NCBI RefSeq assembly: GCF_014653785.1
Contig: NZ_BNAS01000002.1
Coordinates: 347,926-408,772, forward strand
Length of the DNA: 60,847 bases
Direction of reading: 5' to 3'
Source: Promicromonospora soli
GTDB taxonomy: Bacteria > Actinomycetota > Actinomycetes > Actinomycetales > Cellulomonadaceae
The notes below the pieces were generated by a model that worked only from the letters and a program-made list of their open reading frames with translations, ran no database searches and was not told where the DNA came from. Below, piece after piece: positions 7,692-15,518 of the stretch (position 1 is the first letter of the stretch; each line of letters begins with the position of its first letter). The position numbers and the translations under genes were made by a program.

Positions 7692-7775
7692 GATCTTGCA
7701 TGACAAACTGCATGACATTCGGTGCCCGCTCTACCGGGGAGCGTCGCTCAGGACTTCCCCCACTTGAGCATGGGG

Positions 7776-8219
7776 TCAGCCGACGCAGACCAGATCGAAG
7801 CGGTCGACCCTCACCGTATCGGTCGAGAGGTCGAGCACGAAGATGCCCTTCGCCTGGATGCGATCGCCCTCGTCGTTGGTCAGCATGTCGATGAAGTGGA
7901 ACCTCTCGACTTGGCTGTTGCCCGTGAACGAGGCCGTCCCCTGTCCAGAGAACCCTGTGCTCGTCGAGATGACTGAATCGCCGGTAAAGACCTCCGTGCC
8001 CTGGTGATCATGCACGGAGAAGGTTGTGGCGATGGTCACCGTGTGAATGAGACCCGTGCACGGGTTCACGTCGTCGAAAACATCCAGGGGCTGGACCTCT
8101 TCCGTGGGCGGATCTGCAGCCGCCGGAGCGACCCCCAAGAAGAGCAGCGGAACCGCCAGAAGACATCCAGCCACCAGTCGGTTCCTGGTCGGCCTAGCGT
8201 TGGTTTTTCTTGCGTCCAT
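7776..8219 (-). CDS. Small secreted protein of unknown function
   Basis: A 147-residue protein with a clear Sec signal: basic N-terminus, hydrophobic LVAGCLLAVPLLFLGVAP, and a likely AxA cleavage site (APAAA-D). The mature ~110 residues are Thr/Asp/Val-rich with alternating hydrophobic residues, suggesting a beta-rich extracellular domain. One Cys pair (NPCTG and the C-terminal LVCVG) could form a disulfide. GGAGG lies eight bases before the ATG. No family recognised. It lies in a small patch of accessory character next to an IS remnant. Confidence 0.72.
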   Translation of the reverse strand: MDARKTNARPTRNRLVAGCLLAVPLLFLGVAPAAADPPTEEVQPLDVFDDVNPCTGLIHTVTIATTFSVHDHQGTEVFTGDSVISTSTGFSGQGTASFTGNSQVERFHFIDMLTNDEGDRIQAKGIFVLDLSTDTVRVDRFDLVCVG

Positions 8220-8409
8220 GTGTGCCTCCTCCGTAGAAGACCAGTCTCATCGGAGCCGGCGCCGCTCACATCTTCTTCGAGACCTGGAGCCAGGAGACAG
8301 TGCGGTCAAGACGCCTCGGGAGGCCAACGGGCCTGCCAATGACCAAGCCGGTGGGTAGTCTCGGAACCGCGCTACACCGGCCGCCGAAGCCACTCGACGA
8401 GGAGAAGTT

Positions 8410-9168
8410 ATGGCTACCTTCACCAGGTCCGACGAGTTGCAGGGAGCGGAGTTCGTCAACGCGAACCTGCGGGGTGCCCGTTTCCGCGAGTCCGATCTGT
8501 CCGGCGTCGTCATGCGCGGGGTCGAGGTGCAAGGGGCGGACATCGACGCACCATGGCTCGTCGACGGCGGAGGCACCTTGCGCGTCAACGGTGTTGACGT
8601 GATCCCCTTCGTCGACGCCGAGCTCAACCGCCGCTTTCCCGGCCGCGCCGACCGGCACGCCGGAGATCCAGACGGCCTGCGCGCGGCCTGGGCCGCACTC
8701 GGGCGCACCTGGGCGGCCACGCTCGAGCGCGTCGCGGCGATGCCCGCCGGCACCATCGACGTGTCGGTGGACGGCGAGTGGTCGTTCGCGCAGACGTTGC
8801 GGCACCTGGTCCTTGCCACCGACATGTGGCTGGGCCGGGCAATCCTGGACCTGGAACAGCCATTTCACCCCATCGGTCAGGTCGACGCTGCCAGCGCCGG
8901 GGAGGACGGCTTGGACATGTCGATCTTCATGGCGGCTGCGCCGTCGTACGCCGAGGTGCTCGAAGTCCGGGCAGGGCGCGTCGCGATCGTGCGCGACTTC
9001 CTCGCCACGGTCACATCCGACACGCTGGCCGCGACGCGGCCGAATCCACACGACCCCCAGTACCAGGAAACCGTCCTCGCCTGCCTGCACACGATCCTCG
9101 AGGAGGAGTGGGAACACCACAGATACGCCGTACGCGACCTCGACACCATCGAGGCGACGTCCGCCTAA
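8410..9168 (+). CDS. Pentapeptide-repeat plus DinB-like domain protein
   Basis: A 252-residue protein. Residues 8-45 contain pentapeptide-type repeats (LQGAEFVNANLRGARF, ESDLSGVVMRG, GADI). Residues about 80-245 are a DinB-like four-helix domain with the histidine-bearing segment FAQTLRHLVLATDMW and a late EEEWEHHRYAVRDL motif, a plausible metal triad. DinB-fold proteins include thiol-dependent transferases. The pentapeptide segment may be a structural cap. GAGGAG lies just upstream of the ATG. Substrate unknown. Confidence 0.8.
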   Translation: MATFTRSDELQGAEFVNANLRGARFRESDLSGVVMRGVEVQGADIDAPWLVDGGGTLRVNGVDVIPFVDAELNRRFPGRADRHAGDPDGLRAAWAALGRTWAATLERVAAMPAGTIDVSVDGEWSFAQTLRHLVLATDMWLGRAILDLEQPFHPIGQVDAASAGEDGLDMSIFMAAAPSYAEVLEVRAGRVAIVRDFLATVTSDTLAATRPNPHDPQYQETVLACLHTILEEEWEHHRYAVRDLDTIEATSA

Positions 9169-9182
9169 CCCACATCCTGAAG

Positions 9183-9660
9183 AGGGCCTGTAGAGCTCGT
9201 TTGAGAATGACTGGCCGGGCAGTTTCCGCCAGCAGATGATGGCGCAGGCGAGGTGTATGAGGCCCAGGTGTAGGTCGGCGCAGCGCTCGTGGCGGGAGCG
9301 TAGGCGTTTGAACTGGTGCAGCCAAGCGAAGCCGCGTTCGACGACCCACCGCGTCTTGCCGAGTCCCGAGCCGTGGGCGGTGCCCCGGCGGGCGATCTTG
9401 GGGTGATGCCGCGGGCGCGCAGCTTGCGGCGGTAGATGTCGTAGTCGTAGCCGCGGTCGGCGTACGGCCGTCTGGGTTTGCGCCGGGGCCGGCCGACCAC
9501 GCCGCGGATCTGGGGCAGGGAGTCGACCAGCGGTAGCAGCTGGGTGACGTCGTGCCGGTTCTCGCCGGTCAGACTCACCTGCAGCGGGGTGCCGTTCGCG
9601 TCGGCGCCTTCAGCTGAGATCGGGCGGTTCAAGGCGCGCGGCGGTCGGCCGCTAGGCGCG
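9183..9660 (-). pseudogene. IS5-family transposase remnant, truncated and frameshifted
   Basis: Read on the minus strand, the frame from 9632 gives the DDE region GENRHDVTQLLPLVDSLP and PYADRGYDYDIYRRKL. After RARGIT the conserved sequence continues in another frame (IARRGTAHGSGLGKT, then RWVVERGFAWLHQFKRLRSR) to the typical end RKLPGQSF. One base appears lost in the ACCCCAAG stretch near 9397-9405. The N-terminal half of the transposase is absent: upstream sequence abruptly becomes the next gene. No complete pair of terminal repeats is visible, though the GAGCTCGTTTGAGA at 9193-9206 may be one end. It is inactive. Confidence 0.8.
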
Positions 9661-9661
9661 C

Positions 9662-9904
9662 TCAGTCGGAGTGGCGTTTCCGGCTCGCGGTGCCGACAAC
9701 TGCCATTGCCGTCGCGAGCACGGTCACGATCATGGCCGCGGTCAGGATCGCTGCGTCGTCCGGGAGCATCGGGCAGCCAGCGGACGCATCGTCGTCAGGG
9801 CAGGTTCGCCAGGGCTGCAGGAAGTAGATGAACGACACCACCGCTCCGATCACGGCGAGCGTTGAACCGCCGATGATCAGCGCCAACGATGTTCGTGTCC
9901 TCAT
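9662..9904 (-). CDS. Small membrane protein of unknown function
   Basis: An 80-residue protein with two hydrophobic helices (SLALIIGGSTLAVIGAVVSF and AAILTAAMIVTVLATAMAVV). They are joined by an acidic Cys-containing extracellular-type loop, TCPDDDASAGCPMLPDD, and the protein ends RKRHSD. The positive C-terminus suggests both ends face the cytoplasm. The longer open frame upstream is compositionally non-coding, so the ATG giving MRTRTSLAL was chosen. Its stop lies within two bases of the transposase remnant. Confidence 0.6.
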   Translation of the reverse strand: MRTRTSLALIIGGSTLAVIGAVVSFIYFLQPWRTCPDDDASAGCPMLPDDAAILTAAMIVTVLATAMAVVGTASRKRHSD

Positions 9905-10408
9905 CCGGCGAGGGTAGGGCATGGCGAGATATCCCGTCGGTAACCGGGAAGGACTCCACCCATGGCCGTCGGGGTCCGGGGGTTCTTCGTGTTCTCCCGT
10001 CGATGTGCCGACGCGAGCGGTGAGCGAATGAGCTCGCGAACCGTTCCTGAACATCGGGTGTCGACCGCTCCGAAGCAGTGCTCGTTCCACTGCCCGCGCG
10101 TTAGCGTGAGCCCGACGAGGGCCACGGAATCGTGCTGCTCTATCGCGGCGAGGCATTGCTCCGCGGCGGCGACGCCGGCAGCACCATCGCAGAGGCGATC
10201 CGCGCCGCGAACCCGCCCTACTGATCGACGGCCCCCGCCCCCTCAGTTCTTCTCCGGGGCAATTCCTTCCAGCATTTCCGAATTGACGCGCGGTTCGCTT
10301 CACATCTATTCCTCGAAGCCACGCCGCGCCAGGAATTGCCCCATGGGCTCTTGACCTGTTGAGTTGTCTTCAGCGGCACATGCCGGAACCGGTGGCACGG
10401 GAGGGCAG

Positions 10409-10861
10409 ATGATCGAGGAAGTGAAGGTCGACAGCCAGACGGGGACAGCAGGTAGCGCCCCGACAGGCACGCCAGGACCTGACCGGCAGGCCTCTTTGGG
10501 CAAGCTGGTCGAACAGATCTCCGAGCAGGCCTCCCGCCTCGTGCGCGCGGAGCTCGCCCTCGCCAAGGCCGAGCTCACCGAGAAGGCCAAGAAGTCCGGC
10601 ATTGGCGCCGGGCTGCTCATGACGGCGCTCCTGATCCTTGCCTACGCCGTCGGCGTGCTGCTCCTGGCGGCCGTGTACGGCCTGGGAACGGTATGGCCGC
10701 TCTGGCTGTCCGCGCTCGTCATCGGCGGCTTCATGCTGCTCATGACAACCGTCCTGGCGCTGGCAGGAGTCCAGCTGCTGAAGAAGGGCACCGCTACTCC
10801 CGATAGCGTCCAGCGCGTGAAGGACGACATCACGTCGATCAAGGAGGGGATGCACCGATGA
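10409..10861 (+). CDS. Actinobacterial holin-X / phage holin family membrane protein
   Basis: A 150-residue protein starting MIEEVKVDSQ with GAGGG upstream. An amphipathic segment (SLGKLVEQISEQASRLVRAE, residues about 30-60) precedes two transmembrane helices around residues 70-95 and 105-130. This is the pattern of Putative Actinobacterial Holin-X (PF07332), common in actinobacterial chromosomes without phage context. It overlaps the next gene by four bases (ATGA), and the pair is commonly conserved. A true holin role is unproven. Confidence 0.85.
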   Translation: MIEEVKVDSQTGTAGSAPTGTPGPDRQASLGKLVEQISEQASRLVRAELALAKAELTEKAKKSGIGAGLLMTALLILAYAVGVLLLAAVYGLGTVWPLWLSALVIGGFMLLMTTVLALAGVQLLKKGTATPDSVQRVKDDITSIKEGMHR

Positions 10862-11178
10862 GCGATCCGACCCCGCCGCCCAGCAGTCGCGAGCTCGAGG
10901 CCGAGGTGCTCCGCACCCGCGCAGACCTCGCAGCAGCCATCGACGAGCTGACCACCCGAGTCAGCCCTGGCTACCAGGCGTCCCGCATCGCACGCGAGAC
11001 AAAGCAGGCCGTGGCCGACGCCGGCGCGATGGCCGCCAGGCCTTTCGGCAACAAGAACGGCCCGGCGCAAGATCCGCGCCGGGCCCGCAACGCCAAAGCC
11101 CTGATAGGAGCCACGCTCGTAGTTGCACTTGGTTCCGTTGTCGTCGTCACCGCTGTGCTCAGGCGCGCGCGGGGCTGA
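10858..11178 (+). CDS. DUF3618 family protein
   Basis: A 106-residue protein with the DUF3618 signature at the N-terminus (ELEAEVLRTRADLAAAIDEL, residues about 12-31). A helical region follows, then a single C-terminal transmembrane helix (ALIGATLVVALGSVVVVTAV). It is translationally coupled to the holin-X gene. The pair probably forms a membrane-associated complex of unknown role. Confidence 0.87.
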   Translation: MSDPTPPPSSRELEAEVLRTRADLAAAIDELTTRVSPGYQASRIARETKQAVADAGAMAARPFGNKNGPAQDPRRARNAKALIGATLVVALGSVVVVTAVLRRARG

Positions 11179-11243
11179 GCTAGGGGGCAGCACCCGGCGC
11201 GCCTTCGTCCTGCCTGCCGACCAATCCGTCAAACGATGTCCGA

Positions 11244-11453
11244 CTAGTTGTCGGCCTCGCCCGAGCTGTCCGCCGCCGCGCCGAGCAGCGCCCGAACCTC
11301 GGACTCCTTGTAGCGGCGGTGGCCGCCAAGTGTCCGGATCGACGAGAGCTTTCCCGCTTTTGCCCAACGCGTTACTGTCTTTGGGTCAACACGGAACAAG
11401 CTCGCTACCTCGGCAGGCGTGAGCAGGACCTCGGATTCTCCGTGGATGGACAT
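11244..11453 (-). CDS. bldC: BldC-type MerR-like DNA-binding protein
   Basis: A 69-residue protein with the single winged-helix domain LLTPAEVASLFRVDPKTVTRWAKAG and GGHRRYKESEVRALL. It matches BldC, the small head-to-tail-binding MerR-like regulator that controls development in Streptomyces. It lacks any effector domain. Neighbourhood bldC-DUF3073-purM-purF is common in actinobacteria and supports the call. The upstream intergenic region is unusually long. Confidence 0.93.
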   Translation of the reverse strand: MSIHGESEVLLTPAEVASLFRVDPKTVTRWAKAGKLSSIRTLGGHRRYKESEVRALLGAAADSSGEADN

Positions 11454-12048
11454 CCCCGCACCTCCTCCGGAACGGTGCCGGCCTGGCCGTACCAGGCGGT
11501 TGACGACACCCGCTCTTGCACCATTGTTAGCAGCAAACGGGATTTAGGCGACTTGGGGACGCGGTTTATTTCCTCACTTTCTCCGCTGCTCGCCACGCGC
11601 GTCCGTTTCGGGCGAGTCTCGGACACGTGCGACACGGCGGCGACACCATCCGCCGATACTTCACCCCAGCACGCCGGTCCCGACGTCGCGGAGCGCGCCC
11701 GACTCGATCAGGTCGCCCAGGAGTCGGCAAAGCGTCCGCGCCGACTGACCGGACTCCGCACGTGCCATTGCCCGGACGGCAAGCACGGGCCGTGACCGGA
11801 TGCGCGGCCAGGACTGCCTCATGGCAAACGAATCGCCAAGACAGAACCAAGTCCGCGACGACGGTGGGGCACGCCGAGGGACCCCGTTCGACTCGAATGT
11901 CACATCGGAGGATGGGACGAATCACGTCCACGGACTGGAAGAAACGCCGTTCCAGCATGTAACGTTGGAACCTGGACAGACGAAACGCTACGGGGCCGCA
12001 CGTCCATGCACGGTGCCGCCCCGCTCCTACGTTGAGGGGGTCGGAGCC
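11454..12048. other. Long divergent intergenic region (bldC / DUF3073)
   Basis: These 595 bases lie between divergent genes. The bldC-proximal part is AT-richer than its surroundings (around 11530-11580). It holds promoter-like sequence such as CTAACAAT and TAAATC read on the minus strand. The DUF3073-proximal part has TTGGAAC at 11964 and a G-rich site before the ATG. Open frames here lack domains and ribosome binding sites, so no gene is called. Such length suggests regulatory sequence or an unannotated RNA. Confidence 0.4.
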
Positions 12049-12261
12049 ATGGGCCGCGGCCGTCAGAAGGCAAAGCAGACCAAGGTTGCTCGCGAGCTGA
12101 AGTACTACAGCCCGGACACCAATTATCGCGCCCTCGAGCAGGAGCTCAGCGGGGGTTCTCACACGGATGTGGCGACAGATTCGCGATGGGGAGCCCCGGA
12201 GGACGAGGAGTACGACAACAGGTACTCCGACTGGGCAGAGCAGGACGGCAACACGCGCTGA
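12049..12261 (+). CDS. DUF3073 family protein
   Basis: A 70-residue protein beginning MGRGRQKAKQTKVARELKYY, the signature of DUF3073, an actinobacteria-specific family. The N-terminus is strongly basic and the C-terminal half acidic (PEDEEYDNRYSDWAEQD), which suggests a nucleic-acid- or ribosome-associated protein. It is found beside bldC and purM in many actinobacteria. Function unknown. Confidence 0.92.
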   Translation: MGRGRQKAKQTKVARELKYYSPDTNYRALEQELSGGSHTDVATDSRWGAPEDEEYDNRYSDWAEQDGNTR

Positions 12262-12265
12262 GGGT

Positions 12266-12310
12266 GCCGGCGCGTTTGCGCCGGCCCCGCGCCCGGCTCT
12301 CGGCCGGGCA
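12266..12310. terminator. Double terminator between DUF3073 and purM
   Basis: The hairpin GCCGGCGC-GTTT-GCGCCGGC (12266-12285) is followed by a second, GCCCGG with CCGGGC (12291-12310). The genes converge, so both strands may use them. Confidence 0.7.
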
Positions 12311-12320
12311 TGTCAGTGCG

Positions 12321-13430
12321 CTACAGGCGGTAGTCGTTCACCAGCCTGACGGCGCCGCCGGACACACCCTTCGTCCCCGTGACCAGGTCTTCCTGTGCCG
12401 TGGAGGCGTCCAGCGTCTCGACGGTTCCTAGCGTCCATGCGGGCACGCCCAGAGCGGACAGCCGCGTCAGTGCTGCCTCCGCACCATCAGCGCCCACGAC
12501 GGCCACCATGCCGACGCCCAGGTTCAGCGTGTTCTCGATGTCCCGGCGCGGCACGCCGCCGAGGTCGCGCACCATGCGGAACACGGCGGGCACGTCCCAG
12601 GATGCACGGTCGACCGTGGCCACGAGCCCATCCGGGAGCACCCGCGCCAGGTTGGCGGCAAGGCCGCCTCCGGTCACGTGCGTGAACGCGTGGACCTGTG
12701 CCGCTTCGTCGGCGGCCAGCGCCAGGCAGTCCGAGGCGTAGACGCGCGTGGGCTCGAGCAGCTCCTCGCCCAGTGCGCGCCCCAGGTCGTCCACGTGCCG
12801 GTCCAGTGACCAGCCGGCGTGCTTGATCACGGCACGCACCAGGGAGTACCCGTTGGAGTGCAGGCCGCTGGAAGCCATAGCGATCAGCACGTCGCCGTGC
12901 TGCACCCGGTCCGGGCCCAGCACCTTGTCGGCCTCCACGATGCCCGTGGCGGCGCCGGCGACGTCGTACTCGTCCGGTTCCAGCAGGCCCGGGTGCTCAG
13001 CCGTCTCGCCGCCGACCAGGGCGGTGTCCGCCACCTCGCAGGCCTGCGCGATGCCGCGCACGATGTCGGCGATCCGCTCCGGCACGACCTTGCCGGTGGC
13101 GATGTAGTCGGTCATGAAGAGCGGCTTGGCTCCCATCACGACGATGTCGTCCACGACCATGCCCACCAGGTCGAACCCGATGGTGTCGTGCTTGTCCATC
13201 GCCTGCGCGATCGCGACCTTGGTGCCGACACCGTCCGTGGACGTCGCAAGGAGGGGCGCGCGGTAGCCCTTGAATGCCGACAGGTCGTACAGGCCGGCAA
13301 ACCCGCCCACGCCGCCGAGCACGGCCGGACCCTGCGTGCGCCGCACGGCGTCCTTCATGAGCTCGACGGCCTTGTCGCCCGCCTCGGTGTCCACGCCGGC
13401 GGCGGCGTACGTCAGGCCTTCGGAAGTCAC
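12321..13430 (-). CDS. purM: Phosphoribosylformylglycinamidine cyclo-ligase
   Basis: A 369-residue AIR synthetase that closes FGAM to aminoimidazole ribotide using ATP. Family hallmarks are seen: GVGGFAGLYDLSAFK near residue 40, ATSTDGVGTKVAIA near 63-76, LVGGETAEHPGLL near 140 and HVTGGGLAANLARVL near 237. The start is GTG, giving MTSEGLTYAAAGVDTEAG. Length is typical. It follows purF by 28 bases, so the two form an operon transcribed leftward. Confidence 0.97.
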   Translation of the reverse strand: MTSEGLTYAAAGVDTEAGDKAVELMKDAVRRTQGPAVLGGVGGFAGLYDLSAFKGYRAPLLATSTDGVGTKVAIAQAMDKHDTIGFDLVGMVVDDIVVMGAKPLFMTDYIATGKVVPERIADIVRGIAQACEVADTALVGGETAEHPGLLEPDEYDVAGAATGIVEADKVLGPDRVQHGDVLIAMASSGLHSNGYSLVRAVIKHAGWSLDRHVDDLGRALGEELLEPTRVYASDCLALAADEAAQVHAFTHVTGGGLAANLARVLPDGLVATVDRASWDVPAVFRMVRDLGGVPRRDIENTLNLGVGMVAVVGADGAEAALTRLSALGVPAWTLGTVETLDASTAQEDLVTGTKGVSGGAVRLVNDYRL

Positions 13431-13458
13431 TGGTGCTCCATAAAGTGGTGGTGGCGGG

Positions 13459-15006
13459 TCACGGATGGTCGAGCGCGGTCGAACCGCCGGTGCTCACGGC
13501 GAGCTGCTTGAGTCCGTCCTCGGGCTGGCCGAGCGGCAGCTCCGCCTGCTCGAGGAGGTGCTTGCCCAGCTGGTCGTCCGGGGGCAGCTCGATCGGGTAC
13601 TTGCCGGTGAAGCACGCCGCACACAGCTGCGAGCTCGGCTGCTCGGTCGCGGCGATCATGCCCTCGGTGGTGATGTAGCCGAGGCTGTCGGCGCCGAGCG
13701 ACTGCCCGATCTCGTCGACCGCAAGGCCGTTGGCGATGAGCTCCGCGCGCGACGCGAAGTCGATGCCGTAGAAGCAGGGCCACTTCACCGGCGGTGACGA
13801 GATGCGCACGTGCACCTCGGCGGCGCCCGCCTCTCGGAGCATGCGGATCAGGGCGCGCTGGGTGTTGCCACGGACGATCGAGTCGTCCACGACCACCAGG
13901 CGCTTGCCCTTGATGACCTCGCGCAGCGGGTTGAGCTTCAGGCGGATGCCGAGCTGCCGCAGCGTGTCGGAAGGCTGGATGAACGTGCGGCCCACGTAGG
14001 CGTTCTTCGTGAGGCCCTGCCCGAACGGGATGCCGGACTCCGCTGCGTAGCCGACGGCGGCCGGCGTGCCGGATTCCGGCGTCGGGATCACCAGATCGGC
14101 CTCCACCGGGTGCTCGCGCGCCAGGATGCGGCCCATCTCGACGCGCGCCGAGTGCACCGAGCGGCCGTTGATGGTGTTGTCCGGGCGGGCCAGGTAGACG
14201 TACTCGAAGACGCAGGCGGCGCGCTCGGCCTGGGCGAAGCGCACCGAGCGCATGCCGTCGGCGTCGATGCAGATGAGCTCGCCGGGCTCGACGTCGCGCA
14301 CATAGGAGGCACCGACGATGTCGAGGGCCGGGGTCTCGCTCGCGACCACCCAGCCGCGCTCGAGGCGACCGAGCACGAGCGGACGCACGCCCTGCGGGTC
14401 ACGCGCCGCGTAGAGCGTGCTCTCGTCCATGAAGACCAGGGAGAACGCGCCGCGGAGGCGCGGCAGGACCTCCAGGACGGTGGCCTCCAGCGTGCGGTCC
14501 GCGTCGCCCGCGAACAGCGCCGTGATCAGGGCGGTGTCGGTGGTGTTGCCGCGGGCGAGCTCGCCCCGGCGCTGTGCGCCGTAACGCTCGGCCACGAGGT
14601 TGACGAGCTCAGCCGAGTTGGTCAGGTTGCCGTTGTGGCCCAGGGCCACCGTGCCCGACGCCGTCGCCCCGAGCGTGGGCTGGGCGTTCTCCCAGGTCAC
14701 ACCGCCCGTGGTGGAGTACCGGCAGTGTCCGACGGCGATGTGACCGGTCAGTGCGTTCAGGGCCGTCTCATCGAAGACCTGGGAGACGAGTCCCATGTCC
14801 TTGTAGACGAGGATCTGCTCGCCGTTGCTGGTGGCGATGCCCGCGGACTCCTGCCCGCGGTGCTGCAGTGCGTACAGGCCGAAGTACGCAAGCTTGGCGA
14901 CCTCCTCGCCGGGTGCCCAGACTCCGAAGACGCCACATGCGTCCTGGGGGCCCTTCTCGCCGGGCATGAGGTCGTGGTTGAGGCGGCCATCTCCGCGCAG
15001 AGGCAT
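13459..15006 (-). CDS. purF: Amidophosphoribosyltransferase
   Basis: A 515-residue enzyme that catalyses the first committed step of purine synthesis, PRPP to phosphoribosylamine. Cys24 of QDACGVFGVW is the N-terminal glutaminase nucleophile exposed after propeptide removal. The PRPP-binding motif VVVDDSIVRGNT lies near residue 370. Downstream cysteines (WPCFYGIDF and LCAACFTGKYP) fit the Fe-S cluster type. The ATG used gives a 23-residue propeptide; a second ATG at codon 14 would give ten. It leads the purF-purM operon. Confidence 0.97.
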   Translation of the reverse strand: MPLRGDGRLNHDLMPGEKGPQDACGVFGVWAPGEEVAKLAYFGLYALQHRGQESAGIATSNGEQILVYKDMGLVSQVFDETALNALTGHIAVGHCRYSTTGGVTWENAQPTLGATASGTVALGHNGNLTNSAELVNLVAERYGAQRRGELARGNTTDTALITALFAGDADRTLEATVLEVLPRLRGAFSLVFMDESTLYAARDPQGVRPLVLGRLERGWVVASETPALDIVGASYVRDVEPGELICIDADGMRSVRFAQAERAACVFEYVYLARPDNTINGRSVHSARVEMGRILAREHPVEADLVIPTPESGTPAAVGYAAESGIPFGQGLTKNAYVGRTFIQPSDTLRQLGIRLKLNPLREVIKGKRLVVVDDSIVRGNTQRALIRMLREAGAAEVHVRISSPPVKWPCFYGIDFASRAELIANGLAVDEIGQSLGADSLGYITTEGMIAATEQPSSQLCAACFTGKYPIELPPDDQLGKHLLEQAELPLGQPEDGLKQLAVSTGGSTALDHP

Positions 15007-15064
15007 GTTCCGAGTATCCCATGCGGCTGGATCGAAGTCGCCAGCCCCGGCTGTGACCTCTGTG

Positions 15065-15364
15065 TCAGGGCCGGCGCAGGCTCCGGCGGTCCGCGATCAC
15101 CGCGAACAGGCCGGCCAGGAGCGTCGTCACCATCGTGACGAACGCGGTCAGCACCGTGACGTAGACGCCCGGCTTCATCATGGCGGCGCCCGAGGGCGAG
15201 CTCACCAGGTAGAGCGAAAGGGCCAGCCCGAGGACGATCCCGACCAGGGCGCCCGTCCAGAAGAAGGCCTTGTACCGCGGCGCACGGCGCACGGTCGCCG
15301 GGTCGATGACATCGCGCACCTCCACGTCGTCGGAGGTATCGAGTGGTGTCTGGGCTTCATCCAC
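15065..15364 (-). CDS. Small membrane protein of unknown function
   Basis: A protein of about 99 residues from a GTG start (DEAQTPLDTSDDVEVRDVID). The N-terminus is acidic. Two or three hydrophobic helices follow (AFFWTGALVGIVLGLALSLY and VYVTVLTAFVTMVTTLLAGLF), then a basic tail ADRRSLRRP. Small proteins of this type sit downstream of purF in related actinobacteria. The open frame extends further back into the repeat array at 15392, but the GTG is the likelier start. Function unknown. Confidence 0.7.
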   Translation of the reverse strand: MDEAQTPLDTSDDVEVRDVIDPATVRRAPRYKAFFWTGALVGIVLGLALSLYLVSSPSGAAMMKPGVYVTVLTAFVTMVTTLLAGLFAVIADRRSLRRP

Positions 15365-15391
15365 GAAGCCAGGGTACGCGCCGCCTGTCGC

Positions 15392-15506
15392 CGAAGTAGA
15401 ACCAGGGCGAAGTAGAACTGCAGCACACACGTGCTGTGTGTGCTGCAGTTCTATCTCGCTGTAGTTCTATCTCGATGCAGTTCTACTTCGCCCTGGTTCT
15501 ACTTCG
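15392..15506. repeat. 16-bp-phased inverted repeat array, copy A
   Basis: Six 11-bp units lie on an exact 16-bp grid within each arm. Forward CGAAGTAGAAC starts at 15392 and 15408. Reverse GTTCTATCTCG starts at 15448 and 15464, and reverse GTTCTACTTCG at 15480 and 15496. The centre is a hairpin, CTGCAGCACACAC paired with its complement around GTGCT (15418-15448). The outer 32 bp of each arm are perfect inverted copies, so inner and outer reverse units compete for the same left arm. The array begins 12 bases after the stop of the large nuclease gene and ends 28 bases before the start of the next same-strand gene. Confidence 0.93.
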
Positions 15507-15518
15507 GCGTGAGGGGGG

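Noticed and set aside
10409-11178. Prophage lysis cassette (holin-like gene)
   Set aside because: The holin-X plus DUF3618 pair is a normal chromosomal actinobacterial pair, and no phage structural or lysin genes are nearby.
11661-11903. 80-codon minus-strand frame in the long bldC intergenic region
   Set aside because: No ribosome binding site, no domain and atypical composition. It could not be distinguished from chance.
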